A DNA stretch of 64,000 nucleotides from Acidovorax radicis (GCF_020510705.1 NZ_CP075184.1:3348001-3412000); one strand, 5' to 3'. Numbered from the stretch's first letter, positions 26,506-35,920 are shown. Program-made: numbers and translations. Notes: generated from the letters alone by a model not told the origin.

Positions 26506-27034
26506 GCCGGCCGCATGTTTTGGTTTCCTTTCTTAGCAGCGGCAGACTTACCTGATGCAACGGTTTTTCTCCAACGCCTGAGCGCGCTGAGAATGTGCAA
26601 TCGATGCCATATTCAATGCGGCACGCCAGCATCCCCTGTGAAGTGGTGGGCGTGATCGACGCATCACATTCTGCGCAGTCGGCCTAGATTGGAAATAAGC
26701 GACTTCGGTCTGAATCAGCTGGTTGGAGCGCACCCATGAATGGGTGCAATGCAGCGATTGCTGACCATGGGTGCGGGCAAGCGTGCTCACGCTAAGCACC
26801 AAGAAGCGGCCGTTGAGTTCGTCGACTGGCACTGCCCCCTCAAAAGCGGCTGTCCGAATTACTGCGGACACAGGGTTTCCACGACTCGGCGGGCACCCCA
26901 CCATCGACCGCTTTCATATCACAGTCCTGGTGGTGTCGATCCCATCGCTGCCTCTCAGCGCCCCTTGACAATCGTGGCACCAAGCCCATCACATTGCGTC
27001 ATTTCAAAAATTTCGACCAGTACCGGCCATGTAC
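26506..27034. other. Gene-poor segment between Lon-like gene and surface-protein gene
   Basis: No convincing gene is seen in 529 bases. Short open frames on both strands lack recognisable products. One perfect 8-bp hairpin, GCACCCAT/ATGGGTGC, lies at about 26733-26750. Base composition is lower in GC than the flanking housekeeping genes, and the segment looks like a decayed join between the core genome and the accessory block to its right. Confidence 0.5.
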
Positions 27035-30000
27035 TCAAGCGCGGCTCGCTGACTTGCCCGCATTCTTTCTACTCCGAGAAAAAAGACCCGCGATTGCTGC
27101 AAGCAAAGAAGTCAGCACAAGCATCCCCCAGTTCGATAGCGTGGGAATTGAGGCCGCACTGCCTGCGGCCAGCGCCAATGCCACCCCCCCGGGGTCCGCG
27201 ATAGAGCCGTTCATGCCTAAATCGTCGTCCCCCAGGCTGCCATCGGTAAGCACCAATGTCACCGTGTTTCCTGTGATCGTCGCACCCGCGAACGGGTACC
27301 AGTGCGGTGAGTTTTGACTCGGCGTGGGCCCGTACTTCATGTACACCGCGCCTGCTGGGAACGGCTGCGGATAAGTGAGCGTGATCGTCACAGCTGCACC
27401 GTTGGGACAACCTCCCACGATCACATCAAAAAGCCCTTGAGAAAACCCGTATCCAGCGGTGCCACCGGCTGGAGGAGAACCCGCGCCACCCGTGAGAGGA
27501 ATAAAAGCAGCGCGATCAAACCCGCAGCCCGCAGGCCCCGCCAGGCTGGCACTGACGGAGCCTCCGCCGGTTGGGCTGGTGCCGGTTGCTGTGGTGGGGC
27601 GCGAACGTGTCACATTGACCGTGTAGCTTTTCGGGGTGCCATTCTGGGCGGTCACTTCCACGGTGACCACATTGGACCCAACGTTGAGTGCAATGGAAGC
27701 CGAAGCGTTGCCGCTGATGGTGGCTTGTCCATTGACGGTAACGCTGGCACTGCTGTCGGCCACCGTCGGCGTGACGGTGATGGAAGCGTCCGGAACGGTG
27801 GCGGTGTAGTTCTGCTGGGCCGCGCTGAACACGGGGTTCAGGGAGCCGCTTGACAGCGCCAGCGCAGCCAGGTCGTTATTGGCCGAGACCGCGCGCGTTA
27901 CGGTGACGGTGTAGGTTTTGGTGACGCTGTTCTGCGCAGTGACGGTGACCGTGAGCGTGTTCGAACCGGTGTTCATGGCGATGGCGCCGGACGCGTTGCC
28001 GCTGGCCACGGCAACGCCGTTGACTGTGACCGTGGCGTTTGGCTCATTCACCGTAGGCGTGGCTGTGATGCTGGCGCTCGCAGCCGCGATCGACATCGTG
28101 TAGCTCGTGGTGGCTGGCGCAAACGCCGGGGAGAGACTGCCGCCAGACAACGCCAGGGCCGACAGGTTGGCGTCGCCCGAGCCAGCGCGGGAGACTGTCA
28201 CGGTGTAGGTCTTGGTGGTGATGCCATCCTGGGCCGTGACGACCGTAGTGAGGGTATTGGCCCCCACGGCCAGCGCAATTGCGCCAGACGCATTGCCACT
28301 GGCGGTGGCAACACCGTTCACCGTGATGCTGGCCGTAGCGTCGGCCACGGTCGGGGTTACCGTGAGCGACGTGGTGGCGTTGCCCACGCTGGCCGTGTAG
28401 CTGGTGGTGCCGGAGGCGAAGGCCGGACTCAAGGTACCGCTCGATAGCGACAGCGCGGACAGATCGGCGTTGGCCGACGGCAGAGCGCGCGTGATGGTGA
28501 CGGTGTACGTCTTGGTAGTGGTGCCGTCCTGGGCAGTGACTACCGTCGTGATGGTGTTGCTGCCGACATTGAGGGCGATTGCGCCGGAGGCATTGCCGCT
28601 GGTGGTTGCCACGCCATTGACGGTAACGCTGGAGGTACCTGCCGCGACGGTCGGGGTGACGGTCAGCGACGTGGTGGCGTTGCCCACGCTGGCCGTGTAG
28701 CCGGTGGTGGCGGCGGCGAAGGCCGGCGACATCGTGCCGCTTGAGAGCGATAGCGCGCTCAGGTCGGCATTGGCCGATGCGGCGCGGGTTACCGTAACGG
28801 TGTAGGTCTTGGTGGTCGTGCCATCCTGGGCAGTGACTACCGTCGTGATGGTGTTGCTGCCGACATTGAGGGCGATTGCGCCGGAGGCATTGCCGCTGGT
28901 GGTGGCCACGCCATTGACGGTAACGTTGGAGGTACCTGCCGCGACGGTCGGGGTGACGGTCAGCGACGTGGTGGCATTGCCCACGCTGGCCGTGTAGCCG
29001 GTGGTGGCGGCAGCGAAGGCCGGCGCCAAGGTGCCGCTCGAGAGTGACAGCGCGCTCAGGTCGGCGTTCGATGACGCGGCGCGGGTCACCGTCACCGTGT
29101 AGGTCTTGGTGGTCGTGCCGTTCTGGGCCGTAACCACCGTGGTGAGGATGTTGTTGCCGACCGCAAGCGCGATCGCGCCGGAGGCGTTGCCGCTGCTGAC
29201 CGCGACCCCGTTGACGGTGACCGTGGCCGAACTGTCGGCCACGGTCGGGGTCACGGTCAGCGAGGTGGTGGCGTTGCTCACGCTGGCCGTGTAGCCGGTG
29301 GTGGCGGCGGCGAACGCCGGGGCCAAGGTGCCGTTTGAGAGCGACAGTGCGCTCAGGTCGGCGTTGGCTGAGGCAGCGCGGGTCACCGTCGCCGTGTAGG
29401 TATTGGTCGCGCCGTTCTGGGCAGTTACCACCGTCGTGATGGTGTTGCTGCCGACATTGAGTGGGATCGCGCCTGAGGCGGCTCCGCTGGTGACCGCGAC
29501 CCCGTTGACGGTGACCGACGCGGTGCCGTCGGCAACCGTTGCAGTCACGCTCAGCGAAGTGGTGGCGTTGCCGACGCTGGTCGTGTAGCTGGTGGTGGCC
29601 GCGTTGAACCCGGGCGACAAGGTGCCGCTCGAGAGCGACAACGCGGTAAGGTTCGCGTTCGCGGACGCGGCGCGGGTCACGGTGATTGTGTAGGTTTTGG
29701 TGGTCGTACCATCTTGCGCGGTGACCACGGTGGTGATGGTGTTGCTGCCGACCGACAGCGCAATCGCGCCGGAGGCGTTGCCGCTGGCGACGGCCACGCC
29801 ATTGACCGTCAGCGTCGCCGTGCTGTCGGCCACGGTCGGGGTGACCGTCAGCGAGCTGGTGGCGTTGGTGACGCTGGCCGTGTAAGAGAGCGTGCCGGCG
29901 GCGAACCCCGGCGTCAGGGTGCCGCTGGAGGTCGCCAGCGCGCTCAGATTGGCGTTGGTCGACGGTACGCGGCTGACGGTGAGCGTGTAGGTCTTGGTGA

Positions 30001-31399
30001 CGTTGCCGTCCGGCGACGTGACGATGGTGGTGATGGTGTTGCTGCCCGGATTGAGCGCAATCGGCGCGGAGGCGGCGCCGCTGGCGACCGTGACGCCGTT
30101 GACCGTGACCGTCGCTCCGGGGGTGTCCACGGTCGGCGTGATCGTGGTGCTGGTCGTGGCGAATGGCACCGAAAAACTGTAGGCGGTGGTGTTGGAGTTA
30201 AAGGTAAAGCTGCCCTGCGAGGAGGTCAGGGCGCTCAGATCAGCATTGGCAGTGGGGTCGATGAAGACAAAATTGTTGAACCCTTCCTGGAACAGATTCG
30301 CCCCTTCCCCGCCTATGCCGCCATTGCTGGTAATGCGGATTTCATCGATATTGTTAAATTGGGCCGGCAAGTTGACAGATACGGGACTGGTGTTACTGCT
30401 GGTGCTAAAGGTGTGCGCGGTACCAGCGACGTTATTCCGATATGGCGTTGCGGTATAGATGGCGTTGAGTCCTTGCACGTCCTGGATTCGAAATTGGGAC
30501 AAGCCAAACATCCGGTTCAGCTGGGTCTTAATGATCAGCGCCCTGACGGGACCGTACTGACCGGCGCCAATATTGAAATACAGCATCATCGACCCCGTAC
30601 CGCCGGCCAGATCGATGTTGGTGATGCGCCCGGTCTGGGTATTGCCGACATCGGCGAAGTAAAACTCATACACGACGCCGGGAATATCAACGGTGCCGGT
30701 ATCTGCCAGGCCATCCGTCAATTTGGCGTACTTAAAATTATCGTCAGGATGGCCGAAAGGCAGCGCCACCGTTCCCGCCACTGTGGGCAGAAGTCCGATA
30801 TATGCGGGAAAGTTTAAAGCCGCATGGCGCATGGCACCGGTGCGCTGCTCGAGTAACCAATCCCCACCGAGTTGGCGCGCTCCCGTCAGGTTGGTGGAAG
30901 CCGCGACCTGCGTACCGGTTGCGTTGGCCAGCATGGCAACAAACTCCCGTCCCTCAGGCCCCTGTCCCACTTCGCAGCCATACAAGAATAGATCCGCACC
31001 GTTGATCAGCGCAGTGCGTATTCGCTCCAAATCTGCACCGCGCTCCAACAATGCCATGCGGTCAAGGTTCAGGGAGCCCAAGGCGAGCGCACCCTTAGCA
31101 CCGTGCGAGATCAGATGAAGGGCCGAAACATTTTTGCGGCCAGCCAATGCCAGTGCCATCTGCTGCAGGCCGTCTTCTTTGGCATCCAACACGACGATAT
31201 TCAACAAGGGACTCGCGTCAGCCACCAGTCGCTGGTAGTCGGCAACATCGCTCTCAATAAACAAAATACCGGTGGACTGAAGCAGTGGACGCGGTTGTGA
31301 GCCAGCAAATGCCGAGGAGGTTGCTGTCAAGGACCCCCAAGCCAGCGCAAGGACAAACAGCGCCCGCCAGAAGGCAAGAATTTGGGGGATTTTTATCAT
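27035..31399 (-). CDS. Large DUF4347 / cadherin-like-repeat surface protein with IPTL-CTERM anchor
   Basis: A 1454-residue exported protein. Regions in order: signal peptide (about 1-33, ending SSAFA); a DUF4347 domain (about 38-190, with LHLISHGAKGALALG and LFLYGCEVGQG); a region of unknown fold (190-380); nine tandem cadherin-like beta-sandwich units of about 98 residues (about 385-1260, consensus ANADLSALSLSSGTLSPAF); a choice-of-anchor-type module (VDVIVGGCPNG-like, MKYGPTPSQNSPHWYPF); and an IPTL-CTERM sorting tail (SIPTLSNWGMLVL helix, then SRSRKN). IPTL-CTERM proteins are thought to be processed by an exosortase/rhombosortase-like system and displayed or secreted. A role in adhesion or biofilm is likely. 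The ATG at 31399 precedes the signal peptide, and a GTG 15 codons upstream is less likely. It is flanked by an IS element and gene-poor DNA, consistent with acquired DNA. Confidence 0.85.
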   Translation of the reverse strand: MIKIPQILAFWRALFVLALAWGSLTATSSAFAGSQPRPLLQSTGILFIESDVADYQRLVADASPLLNIVVLDAKEDGLQQMALALAGRKNVSALHLISHGAKGALALGSLNLDRMALLERGADLERIRTALINGADLFLYGCEVGQGPEGREFVAMLANATGTQVAASTNLTGARQLGGDWLLEQRTGAMRHAALNFPAYIGLLPTVAGTVALPFGHPDDNFKYAKLTDGLADTGTVDIPGVVYEFYFADVGNTQTGRITNIDLAGGTGSMMLYFNIGAGQYGPVRALIIKTQLNRMFGLSQFRIQDVQGLNAIYTATPYRNNVAGTAHTFSTSSNTSPVSVNLPAQFNNIDEIRITSNGGIGGEGANLFQEGFNNFVFIDPTANADLSALTSSQGSFTFNSNTTAYSFSVPFATTSTTITPTVDTPGATVTVNGVTVASGAASAPIALNPGSNTITTIVTSPDGNVTKTYTLTVSRVPSTNANLSALATSSGTLTPGFAAGTLSYTASVTNATSSLTVTPTVADSTATLTVNGVAVASGNASGAIALSVGSNTITTVVTAQDGTTTKTYTITVTRAASANANLTALSLSSGTLSPGFNAATTSYTTSVGNATTSLSVTATVADGTASVTVNGVAVTSGAASGAIPLNVGSNTITTVVTAQNGATNTYTATVTRAASANADLSALSLSNGTLAPAFAAATTGYTASVSNATTSLTVTPTVADSSATVTVNGVAVSSGNASGAIALAVGNNILTTVVTAQNGTTTKTYTVTVTRAASSNADLSALSLSSGTLAPAFAAATTGYTASVGNATTSLTVTPTVAAGTSNVTVNGVATTSGNASGAIALNVGSNTITTVVTAQDGTTTKTYTVTVTRAASANADLSALSLSSGTMSPAFAAATTGYTASVGNATTSLTVTPTVAAGTSSVTVNGVATTSGNASGAIALNVGSNTITTVVTAQDGTTTKTYTVTITRALPSANADLSALSLSSGTLSPAFASGTTSYTASVGNATTSLTVTPTVADATASITVNGVATASGNASGAIALAVGANTLTTVVTAQDGITTKTYTVTVSRAGSGDANLSALALSGGSLSPAFAPATTSYTMSIAAASASITATPTVNEPNATVTVNGVAVASGNASGAIAMNTGSNTLTVTVTAQNSVTKTYTVTVTRAVSANNDLAALALSSGSLNPVFSAAQQNYTATVPDASITVTPTVADSSASVTVNGQATISGNASASIALNVGSNVVTVEVTAQNGTPKSYTVNVTRSRPTTATGTSPTGGGSVSASLAGPAGCGFDRAAFIPLTGGAGSPPAGGTAGYGFSQGLFDVIVGGCPNGAAVTITLTYPQPFPAGAVYMKYGPTPSQNSPHWYPFAGATITGNTVTLVLTDGSLGDDDLGMNGSIADPGGVALALAAGSAASIPTLSNWGMLVLTSLLAAIAGLFSRSRKNAGKSASRA
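27600..30230. repeat. Nine tandem ~297-bp repeats inside the surface-protein gene
   Basis: In-frame units with a period of 294-297 bases cover this span. Neighbouring units near 28.5 and 28.8 kb are almost identical at DNA level over about 190 bases, while outer units are more diverged. That pattern fits recent duplication or gene conversion in the middle of the array, and the copy number may vary between strains. The unit encodes one cadherin-like beta-sandwich domain. Confidence 0.9.
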
Positions 31400-31848
31400 T
31401 GAGAGCCGCGGCGCGCCATTTAGTAAGTGCACGCAGTGAATCACGGTTTTATTGAAACTACTATCTTTTAATTTCTTGACTCAATGCCTGTTTGTGTAAC
31501 GCCACGAATTCAACTCCCACCACGTTTTGTGGGTGAGGCCACGATAGATATTCTTTTTAGGGCGCAAGCGGTGCGTTCGGGATTTTTGGGGAGCGACAGT
31601 GCCTTCCAACCAACCATCGCCTTTGCCCCAAAAGCTCGCGATGGGCAACGGCTGCAACGGTTGCCATAATGGACGCCCCTCAATTGAAGCGACTCTAGCT
31701 CATCGTCTTCAAGGTGCCACGGACCATGGGTGATCACTTGGGGGGACCCGTTTTCGAAGGTCATAGAAGCACCCGTCTATGCTATTCACCGTTGGCTCTT
31801 GATCGAAGCAGTCGTTCAACGACTGCGTGTTGAGCGACAGCAACCAGC
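31400..31848. other. Gene-free segment left of the IS30 element
   Basis: Upstream region of the surface-protein gene, AT-rich around 31440-31490, where its promoter should lie. An 84-codon open frame (31510-31764, minus) and a 61-codon frame on the plus strand show no recognisable product. I see no other feature up to the IS end at 31849. Confidence 0.5.
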
Positions 31849-33077
31849 GGCAGATTCAACCGGTCGATGCAACACATTCGCTGAACATCTCAGCGGGTGT
31901 GTGGAAGCCCAGCGTCTTGCGCGGCCTCTCATTCAATTGTCTCGCAATGGCGTTGAGCTGAAGCTGTGAGAGACCCGAGAGATTCATGCCCTTGGGCATG
32001 TACTGCCTGAGTAAGCCGTTCGTGTTCTCGTTGCTTCCCCGCTGCCATGGGCTTCGCGGGTCGCAGAAGTACACCTGGATGTCGGTAGCCATCGTGAATT
32101 GCTTGTGAGCATGCATCTCCGAGCCTCTGTCCCAGGTCAGTGACTTGTACAGTTCCTGCGGTAGCTTGCTGGCGCTCTTGATGAGTGCCTTGACGACCGA
32201 CTGCGAGTCTTTGCCATTCAGCTTCACCAGCATCACGTATCGCGTTTGACGTTCAACCAGTGTCGCAATTTGGCTGTTGCCACTGCCAAAGACCAAGTCG
32301 CCTTCCCAGTGACCAGGCACTGCCCGGTCCTCGACGCAAGCGGGGCGCTCGCTGATCGAAACAGCGTCAACGATCTTTCCGTGAATTGCCGTCTTCTGTG
32401 TGTAGTGCCGTGATCGGCGCATTCCACGAGTGCGTCTGAGGTGCTCCAACAGCTCCTTCTTCAAGGCGCCACGCGCTTGAATGAACAGACTGCGGTAGAT
32501 GGTCTCGTGTGACACGTGCTGGCTCTCGTCGCAAGGATAAGTTTGCTTGAGCCAACCTGCAATTTGCTCCGGCGACCACAGCATCCGCAGCTTGTGAGCC
32601 ACGATCCGGGCCAATGCACGGTTCTGCCTGAGCTTGCAGCGCTTTGGGCGCTGCGCTCGATTCCAAGCCGCTTCATCTGCCTGAGTTGCACGGTAGCCAT
32701 CACAGCCGCCATTGCGCTTGATCTCTCGGCTGATCGTCGACGGTGCTCGCCCGAGCCGCGTTGCGATGGAGCGAATCGATTCGCCTGACACCATCGCCCG
32801 CGAGATCTCCTCGCGCTCTGCCAACGTCAATGCAATTGCTGCACGTGATCGCTGCGCAGGCCGGAATCCGCCCGTCTCTGCAAGTATCCGATGGATCGAC
32901 GAGTGGGCGCGATCAAAGAGCTTGCCGATCTCATGCAGCGTCCAGCCTTGCTTCCAGCGCTCCCACATCAGCGCCTTCTGGGTATCTGAATAGTAGATTC
33001 TTGGTCGCTGTTTCATCTGCAACACTCCTTGCGCCTACGCGGTGGTTAGTGTGTTGCATCGACCGGTTGAATCTGCC
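31849..33077 (-). mobile_element. IS30-family insertion sequence, complete
   Basis: A 1229-bp element bounded by perfect 28-bp terminal inverted repeats (31849-31876 and 33050-33077), starting GGCAGATTCAACCGG. It encodes one intact transposase. Both flanks carry GC next to the ends, which could be a 2-bp target duplication or two more palindromic bases of the repeats. Size, single ORF, short duplication and DD33E transposase all fit IS30. It sits between the surface-protein gene and an ABC transporter operon and does not interrupt a recognisable gene. Confidence 0.93.
31856..33016 (-). CDS. IS30-family transposase
   Basis: A 386-residue DDE transposase. The N-terminus holds two helix-turn-helix regions (about 18-45, and 75-105 with RSIATRLGRAPSTISREI). 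The RNase H-like core carries D240 (GHWEGDLVFG), D296 (TWDRGSEM) and E330 (SNENTNG), the IS30 DD33E triad, so the enzyme appears active. ATG 33016 follows AAGGAG at eight bases, and a GTG three codons earlier is less likely. The TGA stop lies inside the terminal inverted repeat. Confidence 0.95.
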   Translation of the reverse strand: MKQRPRIYYSDTQKALMWERWKQGWTLHEIGKLFDRAHSSIHRILAETGGFRPAQRSRAAIALTLAEREEISRAMVSGESIRSIATRLGRAPSTISREIKRNGGCDGYRATQADEAAWNRAQRPKRCKLRQNRALARIVAHKLRMLWSPEQIAGWLKQTYPCDESQHVSHETIYRSLFIQARGALKKELLEHLRRTRGMRRSRHYTQKTAIHGKIVDAVSISERPACVEDRAVPGHWEGDLVFGSGNSQIATLVERQTRYVMLVKLNGKDSQSVVKALIKSASKLPQELYKSLTWDRGSEMHAHKQFTMATDIQVYFCDPRSPWQRGSNENTNGLLRQYMPKGMNLSGLSQLQLNAIARQLNERPRKTLGFHTPAEMFSECVASTG

Positions 33078-33164
33078 GCCTAAAGCCGTCACGTTCAGAT
33101 CGCGGCGAGAAGCACTGCCGGCGGTAGCTCCCCGCCACACGCCGCCAGAGATGACTGACTTTGC

Positions 33165-33193
33165 CCCAGAAAATTGGAGTGCGTGAGCACTCC
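33165..33193 (-). terminator. Candidate terminator after the orphan ABC permease operon
   Basis: Read on the minus strand, a 7-bp stem GGAGTGC/GCACTCC with a 4-base loop is followed by AATTTTCT. It lies 33 bases past the stop codon of the permease at 33226. The T tract is short, so strength is uncertain. Confidence 0.45.
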
Positions 33194-33225
33194 GCAAAAC
33201 AGCGACAAGGTCAGCTTGCAAATGC

Positions 33226-34026
33226 TCAATACACCGGCCTGCCCAGTCGTTTGCTCGCCCGTGATATGACGTAGTTCACCAGGCAATAAAGCAGCGCCAC
33301 GACAAGGTACACGGGCACCAGTGCGTGGTAGTTGGCGATCAGCACCTTGGCGTTCTGCATGAGTTCACCGTAGGTGACGATGTAGCCGAAGGTGGTGTCT
33401 TTGACCACGATGACCAGTTGCGCGACCAGCGCCGGGACGATGTAGCGCAGGGCCTGTGGGAAGACGATGGCGAAGAAGACCTGGATGTCGGTCATGCCCA
33501 GGCTTCGCGCGGCGTCGGTTTGGCCCCGTGGAACGGCGAGCACGCCCGCGCGGTAGACCTCGGCCACCACGGCGGCCGTGCTCAGGCCGACGGGCAATGT
33601 CAACATCCAGTAGGTGCTGAGTTTGATGCCGACCGGCGGAAGCACCAGAAAACACACATAGATGAGCAACAGCGTGGGCGTGCCACGCAGAAACTCGATG
33701 ACGGCGATGCTGGGCCAGCGCACGATCCGCAGCCGCGCCAGGCGCCCCTGCAACAGCACCAGGCCAAGGCCCAGCGCAATGACGGCTGCCATTGCCGCTG
33801 ATTGAAGCGTGCCCAGCAGACCTTTGCCCAGAAAGGCCCAGGTAGTGGGCAAGGCAAAAAACCTCCAGAACCGGGCGTCGAGTTGCCCCGCCGCATGAAA
33901 CCGGAACACGATGCCCGCTGCCAGCAGGATCAGCAAGGCAGCGGCGAACACACTCAACGCACGGTTGACGGCTTGGGCACGGGGGCTGGGGTCACCAAAC
34001 AGAATGTCTTCGAGGGGGCGGCTCAT
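33226..34026 (-). CDS. Polar-amino-acid-type ABC transporter permease 2
   Basis: A 266-residue membrane protein with a first helix at about 25-45 and four to five more helices in the BPD_transp_1 domain. The EAA loop is visible in RGQTDAARSLGMTDIQVFFAIVFPQ, split over the cytoplasmic turn. The ATG at 34026 overlaps the stop codon of the upstream permease (ATGA). It would form the channel with that partner. No ATPase gene follows: a hairpin and then the IS30 element come next. Confidence 0.9.
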   Translation of the reverse strand: MSRPLEDILFGDPSPRAQAVNRALSVFAAALLILLAAGIVFRFHAAGQLDARFWRFFALPTTWAFLGKGLLGTLQSAAMAAVIALGLGLVLLQGRLARLRIVRWPSIAVIEFLRGTPTLLLIYVCFLVLPPVGIKLSTYWMLTLPVGLSTAAVVAEVYRAGVLAVPRGQTDAARSLGMTDIQVFFAIVFPQALRYIVPALVAQLVIVVKDTTFGYIVTYGELMQNAKVLIANYHALVPVYLVVALLYCLVNYVISRASKRLGRPVY

Positions 34027-34685
34027 CGCAATATCCGCACCTTCTTGTCCAAGGTGGCGCCCGCCCAGGCGATGAGCAAGCCTGTCGCCACGTACAGCGC
34101 GGCGGCCACTGCGAACGCGGCAATGCCGGCGGCAGAGTCGGTAGCGATTTTGGACACGAGCGCGGTGAGGTCCCTGCCCGGCAAAGGCACTTGCGACGCC
34201 AGTGAGGTGGACAACATCACCGCAATGAGCAGCGAGGTCATGGGCTGCACCACCGCGCGCAGCGCCTGCGGCATGACCACCGCAGAGATGATGCGCAGCG
34301 GCCGCATGCCCAGGGCCAGCGCGGCCTCCACCTGCCCGCCGCCGACGGTGTTGATGCCTGAGCGCAGGTAGTCGGCCGTGAATGCAGAGCACACCAGCGT
34401 CAACGTGAGGATCACGCTGGGCTCATAGTCGATCAGCACGTTGAGATCGGGCAGCGCAAACACGATGAAGATCAGCAGCGCCACGCTGGGAATGTTGCGA
34501 AAGATCTCGACGTAGGCCGTCAGCACAAAGCGCAGTGGCGGCAGCGGCAACAGCCGAAGCACCGTGACGACGATGCCCAGCAAGAAGCCGGGCACAAACG
34601 ACAGCAGTGTGAGCTTCCAGGTCAACAAAAGGGCCTGCCCGAAGGCAGGCCCGTAGTCGGCCAGAAGGCTGGAGACGCCGCCCAT
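34023..34685 (-). CDS. Polar-amino-acid-type ABC transporter permease 1
   Basis: A 220-residue permease of the GltJ/HisQ type, with helices at about 17-40, 55-85, 95-115 and near the C-terminus. The EAA loop lies in GGGQVEAALALGMRPLRIISAVVMPQA, divided by the turn. Three bases separate it from the binding-protein gene upstream, and it overlaps the next permease gene by four bases. Confidence 0.9.
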   Translation of the reverse strand: MGGVSSLLADYGPAFGQALLLTWKLTLLSFVPGFLLGIVVTVLRLLPLPPLRFVLTAYVEIFRNIPSVALLIFIVFALPDLNVLIDYEPSVILTLTLVCSAFTADYLRSGINTVGGGQVEAALALGMRPLRIISAVVMPQALRAVVQPMTSLLIAVMLSTSLASQVPLPGRDLTALVSKIATDSAAGIAAFAVAAALYVATGLLIAWAGATLDKKVRILR

Positions 34686-34688
34686 TGG

Positions 34689-35591
34689 TTACGGGATGGC
34701 AGGCGGCGTGGGGACAGCGGTGCTGCCGGTGCGCTGGCCGATCGAAATCGTCCACAGCTTGGCCCAGGTGCCGTCGGCTTCGATTTTCTTCAGGAAGGCA
34801 TTGACGAAGGCCACGCCGTCCGAGCCCTTGGGCAGCCCCACGCCGTAGGGGTCTTGCGCACCAAAGGGCGCGCCTGCCAGCTGCGCGTCGCCGGTGCCAA
34901 GGCTCAGGGTGTTGAGCAGCAGCGTGTGGTCGGTGACGTAGGCGTCCACGCGACCCTGGCGCAGTCCGTCCAGCGCCTCCTGGTGCGTCTGGAACTCTTG
35001 CACGGTGGCCTTGGGCACGTATTGCGCCAGGATCGCGGGCCCGGTGGAGCCCGCCTGGGTGGCTACCTTCTTGCCGGCCAGATCGTTGTACGACTGGATG
35101 GTTTTGTTGCCTGCCTTGACCAGCACACCGGCCTGCGAGGTGTAGTAGGGGCCGGCGAACGAGATCTTCTCGGCGCGGGCGGGGGTGATGGAGTAGGTGG
35201 CAAACACCATGTCCACCTGGTCGTTGATGAGCACGGGCTCGCGCGTGGACGAGGTCACCTGGGTGAACTTGAATTTGCCCGCGTCGCCCAGGATGTAGCG
35301 CGTGATGAGCTGCGCCAAACCTGCGTCGAAGCCGCGGATCTTGCCGTCTTTCTCGTTGAGCAGCGAGAAAAGATTTGAGGTTTGTGTGCCGCCAAAGCGC
35401 AGCGTGCCGGCCTGCTTGATCTTGCTGGCCCAGGTGCTCGACGCAATGGTCGCAGCGTCAGCAACGGGGCCCTGTGCAACCAGCGCATCAAACGCCGCAG
35501 CGTTGATGGGCGTGCCCTGTGCAAAAACCGACCCACCGGTCACGACCGCCAGGGCCACTACGGTGGATTTCAGAATGTGTTGGATCGACAT
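34689..35591 (-). CDS. Polar-amino-acid-type ABC transporter substrate-binding protein
   Basis: A 300-residue periplasmic protein, SBP_bac_3 fold. The signal peptide ends near GSVFAQG (about residue 25). An unusual 35-residue segment (INAAAFDALVAQGPVADAAT) lies before the first strand (AGTLRFGGTQTSNLFSLL). The ligand arginine region VFATYSITPARAEKISFAGPYYTS is conserved. ATG 35591 begins the signal peptide. It is the first gene of a three-gene operon (binding protein, permease, permease). The ligand is unknown, with glutamate-type amino acids the family default. Confidence 0.88.
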   Translation of the reverse strand: MSIQHILKSTVVALAVVTGGSVFAQGTPINAAAFDALVAQGPVADAATIASSTWASKIKQAGTLRFGGTQTSNLFSLLNEKDGKIRGFDAGLAQLITRYILGDAGKFKFTQVTSSTREPVLINDQVDMVFATYSITPARAEKISFAGPYYTSQAGVLVKAGNKTIQSYNDLAGKKVATQAGSTGPAILAQYVPKATVQEFQTHQEALDGLRQGRVDAYVTDHTLLLNTLSLGTGDAQLAGAPFGAQDPYGVGLPKGSDGVAFVNAFLKKIEADGTWAKLWTISIGQRTGSTAVPTPPAIP

Positions 35592-35920
35592 GCAGTTCTC
35601 TTGGGGGGTGTGTGACGAAAACCAATATATAGCAGTTGGAGGATGCACGAGCTGCTGGCCCATGTACCGCTCTGTAGGCGGTGGAGCCATTCTTGTGGCT
35701 CATCGCCGCCCCGTCACTACAGGCCCCTGGCGGCGACAACCGCCAACGCCCGCCGCTGCGAGCGAGCGTGGAATGTACCGAAAATTGGCCGCTGGCGCTT
35801 TTCCTGAGCCGATCAACCATACAAAAACAATAGCAAGCGCCTCGACAACGGGCGTGTCACGCCCCAGCCTAACCACACGAAACATATACAATACGCATAC
35901 GTTTCATATAGAGGTGGCCC
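35592..35920. other. Divergent intergenic region upstream of the ParD-like gene
   Basis: No gene is seen in these 329 bases. They hold promoters for the leftward ABC operon and the rightward parD-like/map pair. Two small perfect hairpins are present: GAGCCA/TGGCTC near 35682-35700, and GGGCGTG/CACGCCC near 35850-35864. A possible operator lies at 35879-35905. Confidence 0.5.
35879..35905. promoter_or_regulatory. Inverted repeat, possible operator of the ParD-like/MetAP pair
   Basis: GAAACATAT (35879-35887) is inverted, with one mismatch, as ATACGTTTC (35897-35905) after a 9-base spacer. It sits just upstream of the ribosome binding site (GAGG) of the ParD-like gene. Antitoxins of the ParD kind commonly repress their own operons from such sites. 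That role is inferred. Confidence 0.4.

Noticed and set aside
26548..26904. A 118-codon minus-strand frame between the Lon-like gene and the surface-protein gene
   Set aside because: The composition is not protein-like and no family is recognised. The segment is better described as gene-poor.
27918..30182. A ladder of similar ~62-codon open frames on the plus strand
   Set aside because: They are the antisense of the tandem repeats in the surface-protein gene. Their regular spacing reflects the repeat period.
27600..30230. CRISPR-like periodic repeat array
   Set aside because: The period of 297 bp, full coding capacity and homologous 'spacers' show a tandem protein-domain repeat, not a CRISPR array. 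No cas genes are present.
31510..31764. An 84-codon minus-strand open frame beside the IS30 element
   Set aside because: No recognisable family, no ribosome binding site, and biased towards the antisense of other short frames. Not enough support for a gene.
33078..33225. A remnant of another insertion sequence right of the IS30 element
   Set aside because: The sequence has a hairpin and a short frame ending in a plausible protein tail, but I could not recognise a family or find a matching end, so no mobile element is called.
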